DNA of 64,000 bases from SIAF01 sp046152955 (GTDB taxonomy: Bacteria; Planctomycetota; Planctomycetia; Planctomycetales; Planctomycetaceae), in assembly GCA_046152955.1 (NCBI GenBank), contig JBJXGA010000095.1, positions 1 through 64,000 of the forward strand, in the 5' to 3' direction. The notes under the pieces were generated by a model. That model saw nothing but the letters and a program-made list of their open reading frames with translations. It was not told where the DNA came from and searched no databases. Both the position numbers and the translations under genes were made by a program. Below, in pieces: positions 26,660 to 34,508 of the stretch (position 1 is the first letter of the stretch; every line of letters starts with the position of its first letter).

Positions 26660-28267
26660 TTAGGGGGCGGCATCGACCGCAGCGCCGCGCGGGAGCAGCT
26701 TGTTCCAGGCATGCTCCGGCCGCGACAGAATCTCATCGATGATGGCATCGACCGCTTGAGCCTGCGACTCTTTTCCTTGCCGGACCGCCCTATCGGTCAG
26801 CTCGCGGGCCTGCGGAATCAGTTCCTTGTAAAACCGTTCTGCGACCTCAAACATCCCATGCCAGTGCGCGTAATCCGGCGCCATCATGGAGGCTCCATGC
26901 CGGGCGCGGCGTCCCTCGTGATGCCAGAGGTAAAACCAGGTCCATTCGATCTCTTCGTCAAATTGCACCTTGGTCAACAATCCCTGTTGCTCCAGGGCGG
27001 CCATGATCGCCTGACCCGGCTTGCCGAATTTCTCGTTGTACAACACGACGAAATCGTCGTACTGCCGGTAGAAGCCATTGACGTAATCGTTCGTGTGACA
27101 ATGCAGACACACCTGCTTCATGTTGTTGCGCTTCTGTTCAGCAGAGAATGTGGTCTGACGGCGGCGCTCCACGGGATCGACCGCAGTCACGATCTTTCCG
27201 TCGGCGTCGGTGTCCAGAACCTGGCTGACAGGTGGGCGGTTGGTCCAGGAAATTCGTTCTCCCGCAGTGTGGGTAACGCGGCCTCCATTTTTGCTGTGTC
27301 CCGACATGTGGCAGGTGGCGCAGGTCGGCGCCTGGGAATAGTCCTTTCCGAGCACCCACTGATGCCCGTCGAGATTCATCTGCGACAAGAGATCGCGGTA
27401 GGCCACTCCGTGTTTTGATTCTTCGTAGATTTCCTTCTGGGGGTGATCGGGGCCCAGGTGACATTTTCCGCAGTTTTCGGGCTGGCGAGCGCGACGGGGC
27501 GAAAAGTCGTGCCGACTGTGGCAGGCCGAACAGGAACCGCGGGATCCATCCAGATTCAATCGCCCAATCCCGGTATTGGGCCAGGAGGCGGCATGAAACA
27601 GCGGCTTCCCCTCGTCGTTGCGTTTCAAGCGGTCCAGGGCCGCGAGATTGGTGGGCTTGCCATCGGAACCGGGAAGCAGGTCATCGACGGTGACCGGGTC
27701 GCCGGAGGTTGTTTCCAGGGCCACTTTGCTGCCGTGGCATTGCTGGCATCCCACCGCGGCGCTCGACATCCCGTTGACCTGCTCGACGTTGCGGCCGGGG
27801 GTGGGGGAATGCGGATTGAACGGGGTTCGCGCCCCTTCCACCGTTTCCGCCAGGAAGTTGTCGAGCGAAGCCAGAATGTTCCCGGCTTTGGCGTGATGGC
27901 TGGCCTGAAATTCCTGCGCCTCCCGCTCATGGCAGCGGGCGCAATCCCGTGGAGTCACCACCGTGGCGATGTGGACGTTGTAATGGTCGAAACCATCCAC
28001 GTCTCCGCGTTCCGCCTGGTGGCATTCTACGCATCCCACCCCCTTCCGCGCATGCGTGCTCCCCTTCCAGTGGTCGATGATCCCTGGAGTTTTCTCGCCA
28101 TGGCATTCCACGCAACTCCGCGAATTGGCGGGAATCGACAGATGCGCCCCCGCTTTACCGACTTCGGCCTGCTTGCGGAGCACCTCCATCCACTGCACAA
28201 AAATCAGCGATGCCAAAAACGTCATGCCGAGAATGGCGATGATCACCTGCTTCGTCTTGAGTGTCAT
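26660..28267 (-). CDS. Octaheme c-type cytochrome, hydroxylamine oxidoreductase (HAO) family-like
   Basis: A 535-residue protein with an N-terminal membrane anchor (7-26) and exactly eight CxxCH haem-binding motifs, beginning at Cys52, 79, 109, 174, 246, 266, 316 and 387. The region after the last haem (NDYVNGFYRQYDDFVVLYNEKFG, then RARHGASMMAPDYAHWHG) resembles HAO-family octahaem cytochromes. Whether it oxidises hydroxylamine is unclear: that needs a cross-linking tyrosine whose presence I cannot verify, and Tyr in APDYAHWHG is only a candidate. It is the last gene of an operon with Rieske and cytochrome b genes, so it may replace cytochrome c1/f as the electron acceptor of that complex. 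Confidence 0.88.
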   Translation of the reverse strand: MTLKTKQVIIAILGMTFLASLIFVQWMEVLRKQAEVGKAGAHLSIPANSRSCVECHGEKTPGIIDHWKGSTHARKGVGCVECHQAERGDVDGFDHYNVHIATVVTPRDCARCHEREAQEFQASHHAKAGNILASLDNFLAETVEGARTPFNPHSPTPGRNVEQVNGMSSAAVGCQQCHGSKVALETTSGDPVTVDDLLPGSDGKPTNLAALDRLKRNDEGKPLFHAASWPNTGIGRLNLDGSRGSCSACHSRHDFSPRRARQPENCGKCHLGPDHPQKEIYEESKHGVAYRDLLSQMNLDGHQWVLGKDYSQAPTCATCHMSGHSKNGGRVTHTAGERISWTNRPPVSQVLDTDADGKIVTAVDPVERRRQTTFSAEQKRNNMKQVCLHCHTNDYVNGFYRQYDDFVVLYNEKFGKPGQAIMAALEQQGLLTKVQFDEEIEWTWFYLWHHEGRRARHGASMMAPDYAHWHGMFEVAERFYKELIPQARELTDRAVRQGKESQAQAVDAIIDEILSRPEHAWNKLLPRGAAVDAAP

Positions 28268-28348
28268 AATCCAACTTTTTGATTCAGAATTCTGGTGGTC
28301 GAAGACGACTTGCCAACGGACTTGAGTGGTGAACGCGCGCGGCGACAA

Positions 28349-29398
28349 TCAATGTTCCACCGCGGCCTCCCACACGGTCAGCCCCACGATCAGAGCCACG
28401 CCGACGATGCCGATCCAGACGCTCGCCTCCGCCCACCGGGCGCGGCGTTGAAACCAGGCGTCGATGAATGGCCAGACGAACATCACGAACACGACGAGTC
28501 CCATGCTCAGCACGGCGGCGGTCCCTGAGAACAACTTCAGCCAGCGAAAGGTCGCATAAAAAAACCACTCCGGTTTGATGACTTCGGGGGTCGTCAACGG
28601 ATCGGCCCGTGGTCCCATGCCGGCCGGCAACACGGTGGCCAGCACACTCAATACAATCATCAGCACCAGCCCGATGATCAATTCGGTGCAAAGGTGATCG
28701 GGAAAGAACGGAAAGTGCCGGGGCTCTCCGGGGGCTTCGTCCTCGAATTGCAACTCCGAGACCCCCTGCATCCGCAGGATGCCAATATGGATGGCCAGAA
28801 GCAGGATCATCGTCACCGGCAAGACGGCCGCGTGCAAGATATAAAACCGCGGCAGCGTTTCGCTGTTGTACGTTTCTCCTGCGAGCAGCATCTGCTTGGC
28901 CAGTCCGCCGACGACGGGGACCATATCGCAAATATTGGCCGCCACCGTCGCTCCCCAATAACTCAATTGTTCGTACACCAGGCTGTAACCTGTGAAACCA
29001 ATGACCAGCGTCGACAGCAGCAAACACATCCCGATCATCCAATTGATCTCGCGCGGTTTGCGGTAGGCACCGGTGAAGTACACCCGCATCTGATGCAAGA
29101 CCACCGTCGCGACCATCATCGTGGCAGCCCACTTGTGCAGACTGCGAAAGTACCAACCGTAGGCCGCTTCGTGGGTGATGAACCGGACCGACTCGTAGGC
29201 GGTCGTCGCCGAGGGCTGGTAATAAAATGCCAGCAGGATACCCGTGGCGATCTGCACGACGAACAAATAGGCGGGGGTTCCCCCCAAACAGAACCACCAC
29301 CGCTTGAGGTGATGAGGAACCGGCTCGTCGAGTAACTCCAGAATCTGGTTTTCCGAGACGGGAATCCGCTCCCGGAACCAGCGACGGATGACATTCAT
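28349..29398 (-). CDS. Cytochrome b (b6-type, with subunit-IV-like part)
   Basis: A 349-residue quinol-oxidising membrane subunit with about eight hydrophobic segments. Haem ligands are His88/His189 and His102/His204; the 14- and 15-residue spacing matches cytochrome b6, not mitochondrial cytochrome b. Cys37 in WFCLGG sits where b6 has the cysteine that binds the extra haem ci (cn). The C-terminal part carries the Q-site motif PEWF (TPEVIKPEWFFYA), corresponding to subunit IV fused in the same chain. It lies 66 bp after the Rieske gene and 81 bp before the octahaem gene. This is a quinol-cytochrome c type complex. Confidence 0.93.
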   Translation of the reverse strand: MNVIRRWFRERIPVSENQILELLDEPVPHHLKRWWFCLGGTPAYLFVVQIATGILLAFYYQPSATTAYESVRFITHEAAYGWYFRSLHKWAATMMVATVVLHQMRVYFTGAYRKPREINWMIGMCLLLSTLVIGFTGYSLVYEQLSYWGATVAANICDMVPVVGGLAKQMLLAGETYNSETLPRFYILHAAVLPVTMILLLAIHIGILRMQGVSELQFEDEAPGEPRHFPFFPDHLCTELIIGLVLMIVLSVLATVLPAGMGPRADPLTTPEVIKPEWFFYATFRWLKLFSGTAAVLSMGLVVFVMFVWPFIDAWFQRRARWAEASVWIGIVGVALIVGLTVWEAAVEH

Positions 29399-29464
29399 GG
29401 GGTGATTTCCTGATCAATTGCATCAGACAGATGGCACGGGGGAAGCGTCTCCTGCCGCACCCCG

Positions 29465-29995
29465 TCAAGCGCTCAAGACCACCTCTATGAACAACAAGCC
29501 CCCTTCGACTTTCAGCGGGAATTTTGCCAGCCGCTGTCCCGCGTCGCGTGGCGGTCCCTTCGTGGCCATTCCCTGAGAATCGAACGCGCCGTTGTGGCAG
29601 GGACAAAAGAACCGGCGATTCTGCGACTCCCAATGGACCTGGCAGCCCAGATGCGGGCAGACGCTGGAGAGGGCAATGAAGTCATCGGCTGTCCCCTGGC
29701 TTTCCAGCCGCGTGACCGCTACTTTCCGTCCATCAGGCGCTTGGTAGGACACGGCGTCCCCCACGCCGATCCGTGTCAATTCAGCGACAAACAACCAGCG
29801 CCGTTCGGGAGGGCGCGCCGGGTAGAGATAGCGTCCGGCCAGGGCACCCAGCATGCCATACCCTCCAGCCAGGCCGGCCACCATCGCTGAACTGGTGAGA
29901 GACGAAACAAACGTCCGACGGGTGGCTCCAGGGGGAGCGTCGGAAGAGGGAGGGGACGGGATCCCCTCGGGTCTTGTGGAATCTGATGTCTGCAT
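29465..29995 (-). CDS. Rieske [2Fe-2S] iron-sulfur protein
   Basis: A 176-residue Rieske protein. Cluster ligands are Cys113/His115 and Cys131/His134 (CPHLGC and CPCHNGAFDSQG), and the disulfide cysteines Cys118 and Cys133 are also present. An N-terminal twin-arginine-like stretch (TRRTFVSSL) precedes a membrane segment at about 30-55, so it is probably Tat-exported and anchored. It is placed between the TPR gene and cytochrome b in one direction, completing the redox core of a bc-type complex. Confidence 0.93.
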   Translation of the reverse strand: MQTSDSTRPEGIPSPPSSDAPPGATRRTFVSSLTSSAMVAGLAGGYGMLGALAGRYLYPARPPERRWLFVAELTRIGVGDAVSYQAPDGRKVAVTRLESQGTADDFIALSSVCPHLGCQVHWESQNRRFFCPCHNGAFDSQGMATKGPPRDAGQRLAKFPLKVEGGLLFIEVVLSA

Positions 29996-30050
29996 GCGGA
30001 CGCTAACCTATCTGCCAAGCCAACTGGCCTGGCATGAAACCTGATGAAAA

Positions 30051-31361
30051 CTACTGCGGACGTTCGCCCCCCCCCGCCTGCGCCGGGGAAATGGCCAACT
30101 CCTCCAGCGCGGCGATGGCGCCCGCATGGTCGGGTTGGAATTGCAGGACGCTCGTCAGCCACATCACCCCTTCGCGGCGTGCCCCCAATTCCAATTGCAT
30201 CTTCCCAATTTCAAATCGCGCCTCAGCGTCTTCCGGCTCATCGCCGACCTTCTCGACCAGTCGGGCGATTTTCCCCTTGGTGTCGCGAATCCGTTCCACT
30301 TCGCTGGCGATCCGTGCCGCCTCCCCCGCCTGATTGGCGCCGCGCAGCGCCGAAGCGAGCGCATACAGCGTCTCCTGCTGGAATGGTTCCAGCGCATTGG
30401 CCTTCCGCAACAGCTCGACCGCCCGCTCGTAATTCCCCGCCTCCAACTCCAATTGTCCCAATTGCACCAGCGGCCGGGGGTGCTGGGAATGATCGGCCGT
30501 CAGCTTTTCCAGAAGCGTCCGCGCTGCGGCCCCCCGATCCAGGGTGACCAGGCACCGCGCGGCTCCGACCCGAGCCGCCAGCGTCTCCACCGTCCCGTCC
30601 GGCACTTTCTGAAACCAGCCCAGCGCTTCCTCGTACTTCTGCTGCGCCATCAGCGCTTCGCCCAGATTTTGAAGCGCTTCCGGGTGTTCCGGCGCCAGCC
30701 GAAGCGCCTTGCGACAAGCGTCTTCGACGCCGGTCCAATGGTCAAGATTCAGCTCAATTCGAGCCCGCAGCAGAAAGGGCATCGGATCGTCGGGAAAATC
30801 CTGTTCCCAAGCCTGAAGCACCACGGCAGCCCGCCCCAGTTGATAACTCGCCAGGTAGCCCGTGACGTAGGCTTCGCAAATTTCCGCGCCGTCACCCCGC
30901 TGACTGGTCAATAGTGCGGGGAGATGCGGCTCGGCGTCGCGCATCTGCCCGGCCTGCGCTTGCGCCAGCCATTGCTCGCGCTCCAGATCCTCGATCGGAT
31001 AACCCAGTTCGTGCGCGCGCAAAAGATGCGTCCGCACATCGTCAAAGCGGTTTTGGTGCCGCGCCAGACGGGCCAGCAGAAATTGCGTCCTGCCGCTGTC
31101 GAAACTCACCCTTTGCGACCACTCCAGCCAGCGCTCCCCGGCGTCATAGTCGCGGTGGGCCAGAGCGCGGGCCGCCAGAGCGTTCGTCACCCCCCCGAGT
31201 CCCCCCAACAGCGCCCACCCGGTCAGGAGGAGGAGGCCGATGCCCAATCCTGCCAGACAGCGCCGGCGACGAGATGGTTTGGTCGCTTGGGCCGCTGCGC
31301 CGGGCGCCGGCGGTGGTGGTGCGGCGGTGGTGGAATTGATGGAGGAGCTCATGTCCCTCAT
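30051..31361 (-). CDS. TPR repeat protein with membrane anchor
   Basis: A 436-residue protein: a basic N-terminus (SRRRR), one membrane segment (LAGLGIGLLLLTGWALLGGL, about 36-58) and tetratricopeptide repeats over most of the rest, clearest in the second half (for example PEALQNLGEALMAQQKYEEAL and PLVQLGQLELEAGNYERAVELL). It lies 55 bp upstream of the Rieske gene and is the probable first gene of the electron-transfer operon. A role in assembling the complex or holding its partners is inferred. I chose ATG 31361 with GGGAG upstream; ATG 31352 is the alternative. Confidence 0.85.
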   Translation of the reverse strand: MRDMSSSINSTTAAPPPPAPGAAAQATKPSRRRRCLAGLGIGLLLLTGWALLGGLGGVTNALAARALAHRDYDAGERWLEWSQRVSFDSGRTQFLLARLARHQNRFDDVRTHLLRAHELGYPIEDLEREQWLAQAQAGQMRDAEPHLPALLTSQRGDGAEICEAYVTGYLASYQLGRAAVVLQAWEQDFPDDPMPFLLRARIELNLDHWTGVEDACRKALRLAPEHPEALQNLGEALMAQQKYEEALGWFQKVPDGTVETLAARVGAARCLVTLDRGAAARTLLEKLTADHSQHPRPLVQLGQLELEAGNYERAVELLRKANALEPFQQETLYALASALRGANQAGEAARIASEVERIRDTKGKIARLVEKVGDEPEDAEARFEIGKMQLELGARREGVMWLTSVLQFQPDHAGAIAALEELAISPAQAGGGERPQ

Positions 31362-31411
31362 TGTGACACACTCTCCCGCACCGCGTAAAGCGTTCCGAAA
31401 CCCCCCACCCC

Positions 31412-32221
31412 TCACCAGTGCATCACAAACCCGCCATCGACATTGATCGTCTGCCCGGTGACCTGCGCGGCGCGACACGAAGACAGAAACACCACCATGT
31501 CGGCGACGTCGGACGGTTGCTGCCAGCGCTGCAGCGGGACGACATGTCGCACCTTTTCGCCGGCCCAGTCCTCGTACGAGCGCTGCATCTCCGGCGGCTG
31601 CAGAGCGTTCCACGCCTGCCACACTCCACGATTGAGCGGCGTCTGCACCATGCCAGGGCAGACGGTGTTGACCCGCACGCCCGACGGAGCCAAATCCTTG
31701 GCCAGACATTGAGCGAAATTGATGTTCGCGGCTTTGGAGGCACTGTAGGGAGGATCGGTCTGCGAGCCGATCTGCCCCGCCACGGAGGCGATAAAGACCA
31801 TCGTCCCCGACCGGCGTTCGACCATGCCGGGCGCGACTGCGTGCGCCACCTGGACCATCCCCAGGATGTTGACCTCCAGCGTCTGGCGCCAGTCCTCCGG
31901 CTGCAGGTTCGTGAAGGGAAAGCCGAACTTGCCCGAGCCGATTGCCGCCGCATGCGCCAGGTGGTCGATCGCTCCCAGACGGCTGATCGACTGGTCGGTC
32001 GCCGACGCAACACTCCGTTCGTCCGTGATGTCAACCTGGACGCCCAGCGTCTGGACTCCGCCAGGAGAGGCCAGCTCTCCGGCGACATCAACCACCGAGG
32101 GATGCCGATCCCACAACGCGACGTGCGCGCCTTCGAGAACAAACCCCTGGGCGATCGCTTTCCCAATCCCGCTGGCGGCGCCGGTTACGACCGCCACATG
32201 CCGATCCAATTGAAGTCTCAT
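31412..32221 (-). CDS. Short-chain dehydrogenase/reductase (SDR)
   Basis: A 269-residue NAD(P)-dependent oxidoreductase of the classical SDR family. The cofactor loop TGAASGIG is at about 13-20, a DITDERS segment follows, NILG is in the middle, Ser sits in FIASVAG, and the catalytic pair YSASK is near 160. The C-terminal GQTINVDGG is typical. The substrate is unknown. It lies 50 bp upstream of the TPR gene in the same direction. Confidence 0.92.
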   Translation of the reverse strand: MRLQLDRHVAVVTGAASGIGKAIAQGFVLEGAHVALWDRHPSVVDVAGELASPGGVQTLGVQVDITDERSVASATDQSISRLGAIDHLAHAAAIGSGKFGFPFTNLQPEDWRQTLEVNILGMVQVAHAVAPGMVERRSGTMVFIASVAGQIGSQTDPPYSASKAANINFAQCLAKDLAPSGVRVNTVCPGMVQTPLNRGVWQAWNALQPPEMQRSYEDWAGEKVRHVVPLQRWQQPSDVADMVVFLSSCRAAQVTGQTINVDGGFVMHW

Positions 32222-32302
32222 GCCGCCAATTCTGACGGACGGGGCGGGGATTCGTCAATCGCTCTGGTCCGGCACGGCTTCCCGGCTGGTCCTCAGCGTT
32301 GA

Positions 32303-33124
32303 TCAGCCGGCGCGCGGCGCCGGGCGACTGGCGGGACTCAGGTGCGGTCCGGCCATGGGCTGCGGTTGGGTCCGCTTCGCCAGCGGGAGCTTGAGGGTGA
32401 ACGTCGTCCCTTGCCCCGGTTTGCTCTCGACGCGAATTCGCCCCTGATGGGCTTCGATGATCTCTCGCGCCAGCGACAGCCCCAGTCCCGTCCCCCCCTG
32501 CCCCTGCGCATCGGCTTTTTTCGTCGTGAAATACGGGTCGAAAATCTTCCGCAGCGCATCGGGGGGAATGCCGTGCCCCGAATCGCGAACGATGATCTCG
32601 CCTGTCCCTTCCTCGGCGCCGGCTCGGACTGCGACGGTCAATTGCCCCCCCGACTCCATCGCCTGCCGCGCGTTGACGATCAGATTCAACAGCACCTGCT
32701 GCACCTGCGACGCATTGAGTTCCGCCACCAGCGGCGCGGCATCGAACGTCGTCTGCAGCCGGATGCGGTGGACCTGCAGATCCTTTTCCACCAGAACCAG
32801 CACCTCTTTGGTCAGAGCCGCCAGGTCGGTCGGCTCGCGGCGGTCCGCCCCCCGGCGCGCGTAGGACAACAATCCGGTCGTGATCCGGGCGGCGCGCTGA
32901 CCGGCGGTGAGGATCTTGTCGAACGCCTTGTCGCGCGTGGCGGCGTCTTTGTGCCGCAGTCCCAGTTTGGCGTAATTGATGACCGTCGTCAGGATGTTGT
33001 TGAATTCATGCGTCATCGAAGACGCCAGCGAGCCGATGGTGCTGAGTTTCTGCGCCTGCAGCAGTTGCTGTTGCAGGTCGAGGAGCTTCTGTTCGAGTTC
33101 GGCGGGATCGTGCGGTGCGTTCAT
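32303..33124 (-). CDS. Soluble sensor histidine kinase
   Basis: A 273-residue histidine kinase without membrane segment or separate sensor domain. A short coiled coil (8-28) leads into the HisKA H-box with phospho-acceptor His39 (SSMTHEFNNIL), then HATPase_c with N box (LLNLIVNARQAM), G1 (DSGHGIP), F (FDPYFTTK) and G2 (GGTGLGLS). The lack of an input domain suggests it depends on a partner or on the coiled coil for its signal. No response regulator is adjacent. Confidence 0.9.
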   Translation of the reverse strand: MNAPHDPAELEQKLLDLQQQLLQAQKLSTIGSLASSMTHEFNNILTTVINYAKLGLRHKDAATRDKAFDKILTAGQRAARITTGLLSYARRGADRREPTDLAALTKEVLVLVEKDLQVHRIRLQTTFDAAPLVAELNASQVQQVLLNLIVNARQAMESGGQLTVAVRAGAEEGTGEIIVRDSGHGIPPDALRKIFDPYFTTKKADAQGQGGTGLGLSLAREIIEAHQGRIRVESKPGQGTTFTLKLPLAKRTQPQPMAGPHLSPASRPAPRAG

Positions 33125-33348
33125 GGGGGGGATTCAGTCGGCGTCGGACAGCCAGGCGGTGGAAAATGGGGGTTTCGCATTCATGCTATCGACCCCTCGG
33201 CGGAATCTCTCCAAACCGTGGGGACGGAACTGAGCGATTGCTCCGGAACGGCGTTGTCGGCGCCTGTTCCGAGATTTGCGAAATGTACCCCGCGATTGGC
33301 AAACTGCGCAAAGTTTGACGATTCCGCCACGATTCTCTGGTTGGGAAT

Positions 33349-33377
33349 TTGAGAAGCACCGCAGGCCGGGCTATACT
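33349..33377 (+). promoter_or_regulatory. Sigma70-type promoter for the MBL hydrolase gene
   Basis: TTGAGA (33349-33354) and TATACT (33372-33377) are separated by exactly 17 bp. This is the best housekeeping-type promoter in the window, upstream of the MBL gene with a leader of about 75-80 nt. Confidence 0.7.
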
Positions 33378-33418
33378 CGGCTCGCTGGTGTTCCGGGCCA
33401 GCCGGACCAATTCGAGCC

Positions 33419-33450
33419 AAAGCATACAACCTGAAAAGCATACAACCTGA
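33419..33450 (+). repeat. Perfect 16-bp tandem duplication in the 5' leader
   Basis: AAAGCATACAACCTGA occurs twice head to tail (33419-33434 and 33435-33450), immediately before the ribosome-binding site GAGGAGA of the MBL gene. It may be a slip duplication or a two-site operator or leader element. Confidence 0.85.
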
Positions 33451-33461
33451 GGAGAGACGCC

Positions 33462-34394
33462 ATGATCCGCATGAAGCGCTGGGGAGTCGGAGTGATGACG
33501 CTGATGGTGATCATCGGCGTCGGCGGCTTTGCCGCCGGGTGGTTTAAGCCGACTGAGACCACCGTGACCGAGATCGCGCCGGGAGTCTGGTTCCGCAAAA
33601 CCCAATGGATGCCGGAATTCATCGGCTGCAATCAGGGGTGGGTGATTTTTGAGGATTTCGTCCTGGTGATCGACGCCAATTTCCCCAACCAGGCGGAAGA
33701 GATCATTCCCCTCATCCGCAAGACGACCGACAAGCCGATCCGGTACGTGTTTGATACGCACTATCACGGCGACCACGCGGATGGCAATCCGGTCTTCGCC
33801 CGGATCGGCGCCACGGCGATCGCTTCGGAGAACGCCAAAGGGGAATTCGAGACCAAAGGGATCGCCGGTTTCGAGAAAGCGCAAACCGACAAGCCTCAAG
33901 AGTACGGCGCTCTGAAATACCAGTTGCCCGCGCTGTACTTCCCCAAAAAGCTGGTGATCGAGGATTCGAAGCAACGGGTCGAGTTGATCCACTTTGCGCA
34001 TGGCCACACCAAAGGCGACGCGGTGGCCTGGCTTCCCAAACAGGGGATTCTGTTTACGGGAGACAGTTGCCTCAACGGGCCGTTCAACTACACCGGCGAC
34101 GGCAATACCGAAACCTGGATCGCGGCTCTGACGGAAATGCGCAAGCTCCCGATTCAGAAACTGTGCCCTGGTCACGGCGAAATGAGCGACATCACGCTGA
34201 TCGACAAGCAGCGGCGGTATTTCGTCGAACTGCGGCAACTGATCGGCGACGCAATCCGCAAGGGGAAATCACTCGACGAAGTCAAACAGTCGCTGGAACT
34301 TCCCTGGTACGAGGAATGGACCGGCGTCCCGGTCCGGACCCGCACCGAGAACATCGAGCACGTCTACAAGGAACTGCAGCAGGCCTCCAAGTAG
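33462..34394 (+). CDS. MBL-fold metallo-hydrolase with N-terminal anchor
   Basis: A 310-residue metallo-beta-lactamase-fold hydrolase. The metal motif is His100-x-His102-x-Asp104-His105 (THYHGDH), with later ligands in HFAHGHTKGD, the Asp in LFTGDSC and the His in CPGHGE. An N-terminal hydrophobic segment (about 8-27) suggests export or anchoring. Within the superfamily it resembles the cyclase/SoxH-like or quinoprotein-associated branch; the exact substrate is unknown. Start ATG 33462 has a good GAGGAGA site. Confidence 0.9.
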   Translation: MIRMKRWGVGVMTLMVIIGVGGFAAGWFKPTETTVTEIAPGVWFRKTQWMPEFIGCNQGWVIFEDFVLVIDANFPNQAEEIIPLIRKTTDKPIRYVFDTHYHGDHADGNPVFARIGATAIASENAKGEFETKGIAGFEKAQTDKPQEYGALKYQLPALYFPKKLVIEDSKQRVELIHFAHGHTKGDAVAWLPKQGILFTGDSCLNGPFNYTGDGNTETWIAALTEMRKLPIQKLCPGHGEMSDITLIDKQRRYFVELRQLIGDAIRKGKSLDEVKQSLELPWYEEWTGVPVRTRTENIEHVYKELQQASK

Positions 34395-34399
34395 GCGCA

Positions 34400-34434
34400 C
34401 GGCACAGGCCCGGATGGCGGCGAGCCGGAACAGA
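34400..34434 (+). repeat. Dispersed 35-bp intergenic repeat, copy 2
   Basis: Matches 4284-4318 in 32 of 35 positions by eye. It lies just after the MBL gene in the gap before the convergent glycogen-synthase-like gene. Confidence 0.7.
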
Positions 34435-34508
34435 CTCAAACGACTTTCAGGGTGATGTGGCAGACCAGACGCGCGCCACGGACGGACGGGCACAGTTCGA
34501 GCAATCAT

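Larger units (their letters stand above)
33125..33461. other. Divergent intergenic region with MBL promoter
   Basis: About 337 bp between the histidine kinase start and the MBL hydrolase start. It contains a strong promoter (33349-33377), a 16-bp tandem repeat (33419-33450) and a GAGGAGA ribosome-binding site for the MBL gene. I could not place a promoter for the kinase. Confidence 0.6.
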
